In this document: piece by piece, positions 54,035-62,205 of the stretch
How positions within the stretch are numbered: the first letter of the stretch is position 1
Layout: every line of letters begins with the position of its first letter
NCBI RefSeq assembly: GCF_021401125.1
Contig: NZ_JACBFQ010000013.1
Location: 1 to 64,000, forward strand
Direction: 5' to 3'
From: Xanthobacter sp. NM-59
Lineage (GTDB): Bacteria > Pseudomonadota > Alphaproteobacteria > Rhizobiales > Xanthobacteraceae
Length of the DNA stretch: 64,000 nt
The notes under the pieces: generated by a model
Told to the model about the DNA's origin: nothing
Seen by the model: only the letters and a program-made list of their open reading frames with translations
The model's database searches: none
Made by a program: the position numbers and the translations under genes

Positions 54035-54523
54035 CTATTTGCGGGCCGCGGGTCGTTCGCCCGCGTCATGGACCATGATGTTGAGCGCCATCACGACGCC
54101 GCCGGTGACGACGCCGAGGGGCACGAGGAGATAGAGCGGCAGCATCCGCGAGATGCTGAGCCCGATGGGAAGCGCTGCAAGGAGGGTGGCCGCTGCAAGG
54201 GCAGAGGAGCCGCTGAAGGGCCCGCCGGGGCGCTTGCTCCGCCCTGCCCGAAGGGGATCGCTCATGGCGGGCCCACGATCGAACAGGCATGCGGTACGCC
54301 GGACGACGGTTATGAGCGTCGTGGTGACGAGTATTGAGAGGCCCAACATGGCATCGGAGCTGGGCGCCATTCCTAGGTGGATCGCGGTCAGCAGAGCCCA
54401 AGCCGCGCCGGCGGCCGCGCCGGCGACGAGCGGCGGCCAGAACTGAGCGACGAGGCTGGTGAGCCCCACCAGCGCGCTTGTGATATCCAGAAAGGCCCAG
54501 ATGGTCGGGAGTGACTTGACCAT
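54035..54523 (-). CDS. Four-helix membrane protein, 162 aa
   Basis: Hydrophobic segments at about 8-28, 30-48, 58-75 and 110-150 (WAFLDITSALVGLTSLVAQF, GAAAGAAWALLTAIHLG, AATLLAALPIGLSISRMLPL, PLGVVTGGVVMALNIM). Last of the coupled membrane genes before the partition cluster. Unknown. Confidence 0.55.
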   Translation of the reverse strand: MVKSLPTIWAFLDITSALVGLTSLVAQFWPPLVAGAAAGAAWALLTAIHLGMAPSSDAMLGLSILVTTTLITVVRRTACLFDRGPAMSDPLRAGRSKRPGGPFSGSSALAAATLLAALPIGLSISRMLPLYLLVPLGVVTGGVVMALNIMVHDAGERPAARK

Positions 54524-54528
54524 GTGGC

Positions 54529-55059
54529 TCAGCCCTCAAATCCACGCAGCGCGGCGAGCAGGCCCACTTCGGCGACGGCCGGAGCGGATGATGCGGCGGG
54601 CGCCGGTGCCTCCTCTCGCACCGGGGAGCCGGCCGGCGGCGCGCGCAGCTCTCCACCGGACGCCCCGCGGGTAAGGGCCTCAGGCTCGGGCGATGCGGCT
54701 CGGGTGACAGGGATCCGCTTGGATGGAGACGCAGGGGCAAGGGGCGGAGGGATGAAAGGCGGTGGCGCCGCGGCCGCTCGCGCCTGAGCCGCGTCGTCTT
54801 CGGAAAGTTCCGCAAGCAAGGTGCTCGGCATGGTGAGCGGTACCCGCCCGCCATGCTGCCCCCTCACCACGTGGAAGCCGATCAGCATGAGGTCCATCAT
54901 GTAATGGCGCCTCCGGCTGCCGCTGATGCGGGTGGTCAGGAAGCCGTGCAGCTGCCTGTGCTCCGGGATGTTCGTATCGAACGAGAATCCGTAGATCCGC
55001 TCTGCGTCACTGCTGTCGGCGCCACCACGTGCCGCAACCCCTTTGGTCTTTCGGGCCAT
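54529..55059 (-). CDS. ParR/StbB-type partition adaptor, 176 aa
   Basis: Directly downstream of the ParM gene, as parR is in ParMRC cassettes. IYGFSFDTNIPEHRQLHGFL, TTRISGSRRRHYMMDLMLIG gives an RHH-like helix pair near residues 20-60; the rest is a disordered Pro/Ala-rich tail rich in acidic residues at the C-terminus for ParM contact. ATG 55059 chosen (upstream Met lacks ribosome site). Assignment by position plus weak fold match. Confidence 0.6.
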   Translation of the reverse strand: MARKTKGVAARGGADSSDAERIYGFSFDTNIPEHRQLHGFLTTRISGSRRRHYMMDLMLIGFHVVRGQHGGRVPLTMPSTLLAELSEDDAAQARAAAAPPPFIPPPLAPASPSKRIPVTRAASPEPEALTRGASGGELRAPPAGSPVREEAPAPAASSAPAVAEVGLLAALRGFEG

Positions 55060-55135
55060 CGCCTCGCCGTCCCCGCGCTGTCGTTTCATTCTGAACGGCG
55101 GGTCGCCGTTCAGCTTTCAGTCGCCGCCCCTGCGG

Positions 55136-56329
55136 TCAGCCGCTGGTGGCTTTCATGACCTTGAGGATGCCGCGCGCGTTGGCGAACCGCGGCTGGTCCG
55201 GGAAGACCATAAGGTCGGGGTGGAACAGCCCCTCGAGGTGGGACTGCAGGAGAAGCGAGCCTCCGCCGACGTAGATGACGCAGGACAGTGCGCTGCCGTC
55301 CTCCGCGTGCCGGTACACTGCCTCCTGCACCTTGTCAGCGAGCGGCTTCATGGCGCGCTCCACCAGGTCGGAGATGTCCCGCGTTTTGCCGTAGAGCGGC
55401 ACGATGCGCTCCACCAGGCATCGCTCGGGATCCACCACGTTGCGAATAGAGAACTTCGACTTGATGAAACTCTCGAGATCATCACAGGCGTCGAGGCACC
55501 CGGCTTTGATGCTCTCCGACTTCGCCACTGTCAGCGTCGGCGCTTCGCTTAATCGACCGCTCCAGTTGCCGTAAACGATGTCCGTGGTCTTGCCGCCGAC
55601 ATCCACCACCACGAACGCCGGCCCATAGGCGAACCGCTGCGCAAAGTCCTCATTGACGGTGATCGTGCCATCGGCGCGGCAGAGCAGCATTGCGTCGAAA
55701 AATGCGGCAACCCCTTCCGAATACACCCGGTGTTGAGCCACCCGATACGGTGAAGGCTGAGAGCTGAGATCCTCCCGATCCACCAGATGTACGCCCCGCG
55801 CAATGTTCGTCTTCTTCGCCTCGATGAGTGCCGCGTTTTGGGCTCCGTTCACCGGCAGGTAGAAGTCCGAGTAGGGCAAGGTCGTGCCGATGCTGAGCAC
55901 GTCGCCACGCGCGCCGAGAAGGGGCAGGACCTCGTGCAGGGCGTGATGCACCACCACGCGATTGCGCACGCTGGTGGGATAGTCCTGCGTGCGGTTGTCA
56001 CCGGCATCCTCCGTGTTCTTTCCACGCGGCAGGATCGTCACGACCTCCTCAGCTCCATCGGACACGCGATAGGCGTTGGGCGCCTGGGCGCCCGAGCTCT
56101 CGACCTCCACCAGGTCGCGCGCGGTGCGGCTGGGGAAGGAAAATGTGCGGATTTCGCCGCGATCCACGCCGGAGAAGAATGCCACCTTGGTTTCAGAATG
56201 ACCGTCATCGACGGCCACGAGTGCCGGGGGATGCAGCCCTGCAACCTCTGCGGCCGTATCGACCACCTCCATGTCAGCGGGCGTGAGGTCAGCATTGTCA
56301 ATGTTTGCGGTGCTCAACTTCGCCTTCAT
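55136..56329 (-). CDS. ParM/StbA-family actin-like partition protein, 397 aa
   Basis: Phosphate-1 ALVAVDDGHSETKVAFFSGV, phosphate-2 FVVVDVGGKTTDIVYGNW and adenosine motif VIYVGGGSLLLQSHLEG identify the actin-like ParM/StbA fold, including catalytic Asp residues. It polymerises to push plasmid copies apart. Length fits 320-400. The start ATG is 16 bases behind the palindromic site at 56346. Confidence 0.85.
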   Translation of the reverse strand: MKAKLSTANIDNADLTPADMEVVDTAAEVAGLHPPALVAVDDGHSETKVAFFSGVDRGEIRTFSFPSRTARDLVEVESSGAQAPNAYRVSDGAEEVVTILPRGKNTEDAGDNRTQDYPTSVRNRVVVHHALHEVLPLLGARGDVLSIGTTLPYSDFYLPVNGAQNAALIEAKKTNIARGVHLVDREDLSSQPSPYRVAQHRVYSEGVAAFFDAMLLCRADGTITVNEDFAQRFAYGPAFVVVDVGGKTTDIVYGNWSGRLSEAPTLTVAKSESIKAGCLDACDDLESFIKSKFSIRNVVDPERCLVERIVPLYGKTRDISDLVERAMKPLADKVQEAVYRHAEDGSALSCVIYVGGGSLLLQSHLEGLFHPDLMVFPDQPRFANARGILKVMKATSG

Positions 56330-56345
56330 CGCGATCTCCGGTCCG

Positions 56346-56366
56346 GTTCACCGAGGATCGGTGAAC
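56346..56366. promoter_or_regulatory. Operator upstream of parM-like gene
   Basis: Perfect inverted repeat GTTCACCGA-gga-TCGGTGAAC, a likely ParR binding or autoregulatory site. The gap to 56640 is A+T-rich with no gene; scattered GATAATGTGC-type boxes may belong to the centromere. Confidence 0.55.
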
Positions 56367-56655
56367 GGGGCTGCGTCCCAAACATCCAGCGCTTTGCATG
56401 GTGCCCCAAGACCTTGAACAGCAAGGTACCGACACATGGACAAAGCGCACTCAGGTGCACGCAGATACTGAAACTGCGAGCACCACCGATGAAACAGGCA
56501 CATAATGGCACAATAAAGGACTGATGTGAACGATAATGTGCAAACATGCGCAGAATTGACAAATCCCGCATAAAGACGAACGATTTTTGAACTATCATCT
56601 TGTAAAAAAACGATAATCTGAACAGCCGATGGTGCGCATTTGGGACGGATTTCGA
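56367..56655. other. AT-rich intergenic region, candidate centromere
   Basis: About 290 bases without a credible ORF between divergent leftward genes. It contains short repeats such as CATAATGG, GATAATGTGC, AACGATAATC and AACGATTTTT near 56500-56620. In ParM plasmids parC commonly lies upstream of parM, so this is a reasonable place for it; no regular iteron was established. Confidence 0.4.
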
Positions 56656-57717
56656 TTATTCGGAGGGTAATGCCCCCCGATTTCGCTCGGGTGCTTGCCG
56701 GAGCGAGTGCTCTGGCACCTTTTCTCCCCGCCGTTGCATGATCTTGTTCAGCCGATCGATTGTCTTGGCCTTCACGGCAGCAACGGAATCGGCACTCGGC
56801 TGAACGGCTGATGGCCTCTCGGCTCGTCGCCGCCGACCGTAGTGGTGGACAGCCGTCAGCGCACTCGAATGTCCCATGACCGCCGCTACCTCGCCCTTAC
56901 CGGCCTCTAGGGTGGCCTTGGCCTCTGCCGAGAACTGGTGTCGACCGTCATAAAACCGCAGATGCCGCCACTTGCGTTCGATAAGGCCCTGGTCGATCAG
57001 CGATTTAAGAGCCGCTTTCAGCCTAGGTTGGAGTTTGGTTCGCGCAGCATCCCAGGTCCGCCCCTGCATCCAGAGGATCAGCCTTTGCGCTGCCTCCATC
57101 TCGTCGGCGGCGACCTGCTCGCGGTCGATCGTCAGGGTGCGCACTTCGCCATTAGCTCGTAAATCCTTGATATATTTTGAATTTTGCACTCTGAGCACGT
57201 CACCCTCGATAGAGCAGCAGCCCCATTCCTTCGGGCGAAGACCGAGGACCGGCGTGGCAAGAAGAAGATCCCCTGCCATCAGCGCGTATACGGTCCCCAC
57301 TCCGTAGAGGTGATAGGCAATCCGGCGCCGCACTGCCTCTGGCATCTGACGCAGTAACGTATTGTTCCGCCGCGCACTCCCCTCCCCCGATCCTGTCCGC
57401 TGCCGCGATCGCCATGCCCGGTCGATATCCGCCGCGGCTTCCGTGAAAAGCAGTGCGTCCTGCATCGCGCGGAACCGCTCGATCCAGAACTTCAGCGCTG
57501 CGCGGTATTGCCGCCTGCTCGATGGCCTGAGGCCCTCCGTGAGTGCCTCGTAGGCGGCCACCAGTGCCCTCCAGTCGAGGTTCATTCCGCGCGTCTTTAC
57601 CCACTCCACGAACCGCCTCGCCCGCTGCTCGTAGCGCCGTTCCGTGTCCTCGCTCCGCCCGCCTGCGGCGGCACCGCTAAGCGGTGGCGTCGCGTTGCTC
57701 CGGCTATTCGATTTCAT
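56656..57717 (-). CDS. Tyrosine recombinase-like protein, 353 aa
   Basis: GLRPKEWGCCSIEGD (first Arg), RHLRFYDGRHQFSAEAKATL (second box with Arg), AAVMGHSSALTAVHHYGRRR (His and Tyr) correspond to the phage integrase catalytic boxes, though the first box His position is Tyr in FYDGRH. N-terminal SAM-like helices (YEQRARRFVEWVKTRGMNLD). It could be a XerC/D-like dimer resolution or integration enzyme. ATG 57717. Confidence 0.65.
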   Translation of the reverse strand: MKSNSRSNATPPLSGAAAGGRSEDTERRYEQRARRFVEWVKTRGMNLDWRALVAAYEALTEGLRPSSRRQYRAALKFWIERFRAMQDALLFTEAAADIDRAWRSRQRTGSGEGSARRNNTLLRQMPEAVRRRIAYHLYGVGTVYALMAGDLLLATPVLGLRPKEWGCCSIEGDVLRVQNSKYIKDLRANGEVRTLTIDREQVAADEMEAAQRLILWMQGRTWDAARTKLQPRLKAALKSLIDQGLIERKWRHLRFYDGRHQFSAEAKATLEAGKGEVAAVMGHSSALTAVHHYGRRRRAERPSAVQPSADSVAAVKAKTIDRLNKIMQRRGEKVPEHSLRQAPERNRGALPSE

Positions 57718-57882
57718 CTCATAACCTACGTTACCGTCCCCTGCAGGATGTAACACGGGTTTCCGCGCATAAAAAGACGCATAAATGACCAATTATGGTG
57801 ACGATGCGCATTGCTGAGCCGCATTTGATGTCGCATCATGCGGGCATTGCGAATTTGAGTGGTCGGATGGATGGAGATTGTG

Positions 57883-58029
57883 ATGGGGATGCTCGTGAGG
57901 GGCGCCGCGGTGGCGCTGGCACTCATGGTCGCCGGATGCGCTTCGATGAATGCGGTTCAGCGGCAGGTCTCGACGGACGAATTTGTGCGGCAGAAGGTTG
58001 AGGCAGCCGTTCAGCGGAACGGAGGGTGA
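57883..58029 (+). CDS. Small lipoprotein, 48 aa
   Basis: LALMVAGCASMNAVQRQVST has a lipobox (L-M-V-A-G-C) after a hydrophobic stretch; ATG 57883 behind ATGGAGATTGT, alternatives at 57871 and 57889. VirB7-like in size, likely an outer-membrane lipoprotein of the transfer apparatus. Confidence 0.6.
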   Translation: MGMLVRGAAVALALMVAGCASMNAVQRQVSTDEFVRQKVEAAVQRNGG

Positions 58030-58030
58030 A

Positions 58031-58726
58031 ATGGCGCGCAAAGCGATGCGGATGCGAGTGGCATGGACGCCCCGGGAGGATGAGATCCTCTCCGAGCTTG
58101 CGGCCAAGGGAGTCACTGCCCTCGATATTGCGTCCGCGCTTCGACGGCAGTCGATTCCGCGGACGCCGGACTCGGTGTCCAGGCGAGCGGCCGCCCGCGG
58201 AATCGACCTGCGTCCGCGTCTGCGGACATGGTCGGAGGCCCAAACCTCTGCTCTCATCAGGATGTACGGTGAAGGCCTCCCGTTGGCGCAGATCGCGGCC
58301 GCGGTGTCCTTACCGGATCAGGCGATCTCAAAGAGCGGCGTCGCCGGAAAGCTGGATCGGCTTATCACCGAGGGGCGGCTGCAGCGTCGGAGCGAGGCAG
58401 TTCCAGCGGCACGACCGGCTCCCAGGAGCGCGGATAAGGCCCTGGAGCCGACCGACGAGCGGGCCCAGCTAACTCCAGGGCCGGCGGCGGTTGCTCCTAC
58501 TGCGGTGCAGCGTGTTCAAGCGGAGCCGCGGTTCCCGACGTCCGGGGTTTTGTTCAAATTCAGTGGCGAGCGTCAGTGCCGCTGGCCACTGAATGCTCCG
58601 AGCGCGGACATGATGGTGTGCGGTGAACAGACGGTGCCGGGAGAGTCCTGGTGCGCTGTTCATCGGGCCCGGGCCTACGTGCCGGTGGCAGCCCGGGGCG
58701 TGGCGCGCACCGCGGAGCAGAGGTGA
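58031..58726 (+). CDS. GcrA-family regulator with doubled HTH, 231 aa
   Basis: N-terminal TPREDEILSELAAKGVTALD followed by a second HTH (WSEAQTSALIRMYGEGLPLA, QIAAAVSLPDQAISKSGVAG) and the C-terminal GcrA signature FSGERQCRWPLNAPSADMMV then CGEQTVPGESWCAVHRARAYV, where Trp/Cys pairs cooperate with RNA polymerase. GcrA is a cell-cycle transcription co-factor in Caulobacter. The plasmid copy may rewire host transcription. ATG overlaps nothing; the previous lipoprotein stop is one base upstream. Confidence 0.8.
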   Translation: MARKAMRMRVAWTPREDEILSELAAKGVTALDIASALRRQSIPRTPDSVSRRAAARGIDLRPRLRTWSEAQTSALIRMYGEGLPLAQIAAAVSLPDQAISKSGVAGKLDRLITEGRLQRRSEAVPAARPAPRSADKALEPTDERAQLTPGPAAVAPTAVQRVQAEPRFPTSGVLFKFSGERQCRWPLNAPSADMMVCGEQTVPGESWCAVHRARAYVPVAARGVARTAEQR

Positions 58727-59148
58727 TGGGCGCGGACATGGGGAGCAGCAGCGGGCTTCCTCGCGGGGCTCGCTTCTCTGAGGCGATCGAAGAAGCCCGC
58801 CGTATCGCCCATGCACCGGAGCGGCCGGTCATGTTGGGGCCGGAGGATCTGCCGGATGGCATTGCCCCGAGCCGGCCGAGGATGGTGGGCAGCGCCGGTC
58901 GGCGCGCAACGAGCTTGGCGGTCAACCAGATCATCGTCATGGCGCAGGCGGTCACGAGCTACGTGAAGGTGGTGGAGCTGGCCGCAGATTATGTTGCGGC
59001 CCTGGAGGTTTGTCTCGGGTTCAGCAATGTCCCCCTGACCACGGAGACGGCGGCGCGAAGCCTGGCCGCCGACAATGAGGCCGCTGCAGCCCTTGGCCGA
59101 TTGGTCGCGGGGCTGGCGGAGTTGGGCGTCATCACCCTGAAGACCTGA
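58726..59148 (+). CDS. Unknown protein, 140 aa
   Basis: TGATG overlap with the GcrA gene. Helical (SEAIEEARRIAHAPERPVML, AVNQIIVMAQAVTSYVKVVE, EAAAALGRLVAGLAELGVIT). Probably coexpressed; unknown function. Confidence 0.55.
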   Translation: MGADMGSSSGLPRGARFSEAIEEARRIAHAPERPVMLGPEDLPDGIAPSRPRMVGSAGRRATSLAVNQIIVMAQAVTSYVKVVELAADYVAALEVCLGFSNVPLTTETAARSLAADNEAAAALGRLVAGLAELGVITLKT

Positions 59149-59212
59149 AGGAGCAGCAGCAAGTGGATCAGGAACTGCAGTTGGTATTGCTGGTGGAAGG
59201 AGGAAAAGGCAG

Positions 59213-59851
59213 ATGAGCGTTCCCGCTGAATCCGCCGGCCGCGCCGCGCCATCGCCGCGCACGCCCGGCGATGGCGAAGTCGCCCCCCGTGCCCGCCTTT
59301 GGCGGATGGTGAATACCTGTAAGACGGCCCCCGGACGAGACGCGCCGGAGGATCTGTCGATCGAGGAGGCGGCGGGCGACCGGTTTCTCGCGGCACTCCG
59401 GCCGGCGCCGGGCCTGCGCGACGTGGCGCTGCTGGCCTATCAGGCCTCCGATATCCGCGTCTTGTTCGAGACGCTCGAATGCGAACGGGCGACCATCGAT
59501 GCGTTGCTGCGCGAGAATGCATTACTGCGCGCGTCCGTTTGCCCGGAAAACAGCCCGCGGCCGGAGCACGCGTCGATGGAGATCGCTCGAGCGATTTCCA
59601 TCATCCGGGCGATCATGGGGCGGGTGATGCAGCCGGCGGTGGCCCCGAAGTGCCCGGAATTGCAGGGTATCACTCTTGAGGAAATGATCGCGGCGCGCAC
59701 CGTGGTGGCGGCGGCCTGGTCGAAGCGTCTCTCCCAGCTCGGCTTGACCAAGGAAAGCGCCAGAGAACTTCGGTTGCCTACAGACCGCGATCTAGCGGCC
59801 TCCTTCTACCTGGAGAACCGCCCGGCCCCGACAAGCAAGGGAGCTAGATGA
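59213..59851 (+). CDS. Unknown protein, 212 aa
   Basis: ATG after AAGGAGGAAAAGGCAG. Helical middle with a coiled-coil-like stretch ([20 protein letters not shown]) and hydrophobic helix ([19 protein letters not shown]). Overlaps the GapR-like start by four bases. Unknown. Confidence 0.55.
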   Translation: MSVPAESAGRAAPSPRTPGDGEVAPRARLWRMVNTCKTAPGRDAPEDLSIEEAAGDRFLAALRPAPGLRDVALLAYQASDIRVLFETLECERATIDALLRENALLRASVCPENSPRPEHASMEIARAISIIRAIMGRVMQPAVAPKCPELQGITLEEMIAARTVVAAAWSKRLSQLGLTKESARELRLPTDRDLAASFYLENRPAPTSKGAR

Positions 59852-60003
59852 TGTCAGAGGACGAGGTGTCGGTTGCCCCCGCGGGCTTCGCCAAGGAACA
59901 GCTCAAGTCCTTCATCGAGCGCATTGAGCGCCTCGAGGAGGAGAAGAAGGCCATTTCCGACGACATTAAGAATGTGTTCGCCGAAGCCAATGAGAACGAT
60001 TGA
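59848..60003 (+). CDS. GapR (DUF2312)-like N-terminal fragment, 51 aa
   Basis: [20 protein letters not shown] then [16 protein letters not shown] matches the first half of GapR, the alphaproteobacterial dimeric clamp on overtwisted DNA; the second half that forms the rest of the clamp is absent and the gene stops after ANEND. It may be a truncated relic or a dominant inhibitor. Coupled start to the previous gene. Confidence 0.75.
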   Translation: MMSEDEVSVAPAGFAKEQLKSFIERIERLEEEKKAISDDIKNVFAEANEND

Positions 60004-60044
60004 GCTGGGCTCAAGAGACGAATGGCTCAAGGACAGGTGAGTGT

Positions 60045-61406
60045 ATGCTGCCCCTCTTCGTGGAGATCGGACCTCGGTGGGTCGCCGCCGGGGTGCTTGC
60101 GCCTGACGCGGATCAGGCGCCGCGAACCATAACGTTCCCCGCCCGTCTCGTCGCCGGCGCCGCCACGGCGTGGGAAGAGGCTTCGATCGCCGCAGGCCAG
60201 GGCGCACCCAGCCTCTATCGCGTTCTGGGAGGTCTCGTGCGCGTCGGCGGTCCGGCCGTGGCGCCCGGGCGGTTTATCCAACGCACCGGCTCCACCTTGC
60301 CCGTTACACGCGCTACTGCGATGGCGTCGGAAGACGCTCTCCTGGTGTTGACGGCCATGGCGCGGCTTGATGCGGGGTTTCGCACCCATGATCTCGTTTT
60401 GCTGACCACGGATGCGGACCGGGCCTGCAGGATAGCCAGCGCCATCGGGCGTGTAGCCGAGATAGCCGCTCCGGTGCCCGGCACCCGTGAGCACCCGCGA
60501 CCGAACAGCATCCATCACCTGAATGAGCAAAGCCTGGCGGCGATGGTCGAGACCATCAACCAGAAAGCGACACGGCCCGAAAATAGCCGCCTACGCCGCC
60601 CAGCACAGGCCCTGCTCCATTGCGATGGCGGCACACTTTCAACGTTACCTCTATGTCAAGGTGCACAACCGATCCATGTTCCTTCACTTTACGACGATTT
60701 TGAGACAGCATTTACCGCTCGGATTAAGTCCCGCGGCGCCATAGCGGGTGGCGCATCGGAGGCCCTCGCGTCTCGAGCTCATGCAATCTGCGGCACGCCT
60801 GATAGCATTGCAACAAAGCTAATTGACGCGAATGATGTTGTGCTGGCGATTCAAGACGCGGTGTCCGGCGTTTCGCGCGAAGTATCGGATATGTTTACCC
60901 TCCTGCGGAGCTCTTATGACTCGATCCTCGTGACCGGTGCGGACGCGGACATCTACGAGGCGGCCCTCGCGGGGGCGAGGACGTTGCAAGTTGCACACAC
61001 CAAAACTCCCCTGATTGCGTTCTTGGTATATGCGTTACGGACATATGCTAATCACACATCCATGCCATTAGCGCATATCTCGCAGGCTTCCGAGGTTAAG
61101 AACACTGGGGAGCCTGACTCACAGTCACCCCGCCGAAGGCGCAAAAGGATACCGCCCGTTAAGTTCCGGAAGGACACCGGGGAAGTAATCCTTACCCTCC
61201 CTCAGGGCTTTCTGGGGGAGGAAACCGTGTCCGTGTTAAAGGACTTTGCGCGTGGAACGGGGAATTCTCAGGATTCCCTTCCGTTATTACAGCGGCTCAT
61301 TCACATCGTGCCGGCTTCATCGCCTATGCGTGCGCCGAACGTCGCACCGGATGATCGGCTCCCATCCTCCGGTGGAGGCCTTTCCGAGCCCCCTCCAGAC
61401 CATTAG
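60045..61406 (+). CDS. Unknown protein, perhaps actin-like, 453 aa
   Basis: ATG 60045 after GGACAGGTGAGTGT. LPLFVEIGPRWVAAGVLAPD resembles a phosphate-1 strand and SYDSILVTGADADIYEAALA a late glycine-rich adenosine strand; RPAQALLHCDGGTLSTLP could be phosphate-2. These occur in the right order for the ASKHA fold but are divergent. The C-terminal part is Pro/Arg-rich. Alternatively a transfer-associated ATP-binding protein. Confidence 0.45.
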   Translation: MLPLFVEIGPRWVAAGVLAPDADQAPRTITFPARLVAGAATAWEEASIAAGQGAPSLYRVLGGLVRVGGPAVAPGRFIQRTGSTLPVTRATAMASEDALLVLTAMARLDAGFRTHDLVLLTTDADRACRIASAIGRVAEIAAPVPGTREHPRPNSIHHLNEQSLAAMVETINQKATRPENSRLRRPAQALLHCDGGTLSTLPLCQGAQPIHVPSLYDDFETAFTARIKSRGAIAGGASEALASRAHAICGTPDSIATKLIDANDVVLAIQDAVSGVSREVSDMFTLLRSSYDSILVTGADADIYEAALAGARTLQVAHTKTPLIAFLVYALRTYANHTSMPLAHISQASEVKNTGEPDSQSPRRRRKRIPPVKFRKDTGEVILTLPQGFLGEETVSVLKDFARGTGNSQDSLPLLQRLIHIVPASSPMRAPNVAPDDRLPSSGGGLSEPPPDH

Positions 61407-61535
61407 GGATGAAACGTCACGGATTCACCCGTATTGACACCACAAATGTACAGGTTGTTTATTTTTCATCGCGGGTTCTCGGATTTTGTCATTTCGGGAG
61501 TGTCCGCATTTCTACCAAAAGCGAGGCGGCGTGTT

Positions 61536-61916
61536 ATGAGGGGGCTCGACGAGGCTGTTTTCGCGGACACAACAGAGGGCAGGATGGATAGTATCGGGAA
61601 ACATGAATCATCCTCGTCTCGCAACGACTGGGCCTGGGGTGCCGCCATGCAATTCGGCGGATGGTCGTACAGTTCCGCGGACTTCGAAATCGACGAGCGT
61701 GTGTTCCATGCTTCGATTTTCGACACCGGCGAGAACTTCATCTACGATATTGCCGAGCTCCGCATGGGCCGGTATAACGTGTTAAATCAGGGGGTTGCGT
61801 ACTCCCTCGATGAGGCACAGAGCTTCGTGGCCATGGCGGCCTTGGTCGCCACGTCCTCGGTCACGGTTCCTGCGGTTGCGCCATGCCGCGAGGCTGAGTT
61901 CCGGCGTCAGGTGTGA
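61536..61916 (+). CDS. Unknown protein, 126 aa
   Basis: ATG behind GAGGCGGCGTGTT; ATG 61584 after GAGGGCAGG is an alternative. NDWAWGAAMQFGGWSYSSAD then FEIDERVFHASIFDTGENFI, all-beta looking. Unknown. Confidence 0.5.
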   Translation: MRGLDEAVFADTTEGRMDSIGKHESSSSRNDWAWGAAMQFGGWSYSSADFEIDERVFHASIFDTGENFIYDIAELRMGRYNVLNQGVAYSLDEAQSFVAMAALVATSSVTVPAVAPCREAEFRRQV

Positions 61917-61985
61917 TCCGGTCAACGCGCTGCATGAGCGTTGAGTAGAAAGTAAGAACCGTGCTCTGATGGCTCCAGTCCTTTT

Positions 61986-62009
61986 GCCCCGCTTCGGCGG
62001 GGCATTTTT
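61986..62009 (+). terminator. Rho-independent terminator with UUCG loop
   Basis: GCCCCGC-ttcg-GCGGGGC followed by A and five T. Ends transcription of the 61536 gene before the dotC-like gene. Confidence 0.85.
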
Positions 62010-62123
62010 CTTTCCCCCTTAAGCATCGACGCCTGATTTGAAGTGAGCTGCGCAGCGGGTGCCTTCACAGAAAGGCACGGAATTTATGCGAATTTTTCGG
62101 CATAAAACGTCATTATATGGCAC

Positions 62124-62147
62124 GATTGTCGTTTCTGGTTGACAATC
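62124..62147. promoter_or_regulatory. Inverted repeat upstream of dotC
   Basis: GATTGTC-(10)-GACAATC, just after a TATATG-like box at 62114 and 60 bases before the dotC start. Probable operator for the transfer operon. Confidence 0.5.
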
Positions 62148-62205
62148 TTGGCACTTATGGCCCTTTCTAAGGGGACTTTCGCGCGATCGAAGGGGAAGGC
62201 GATCG

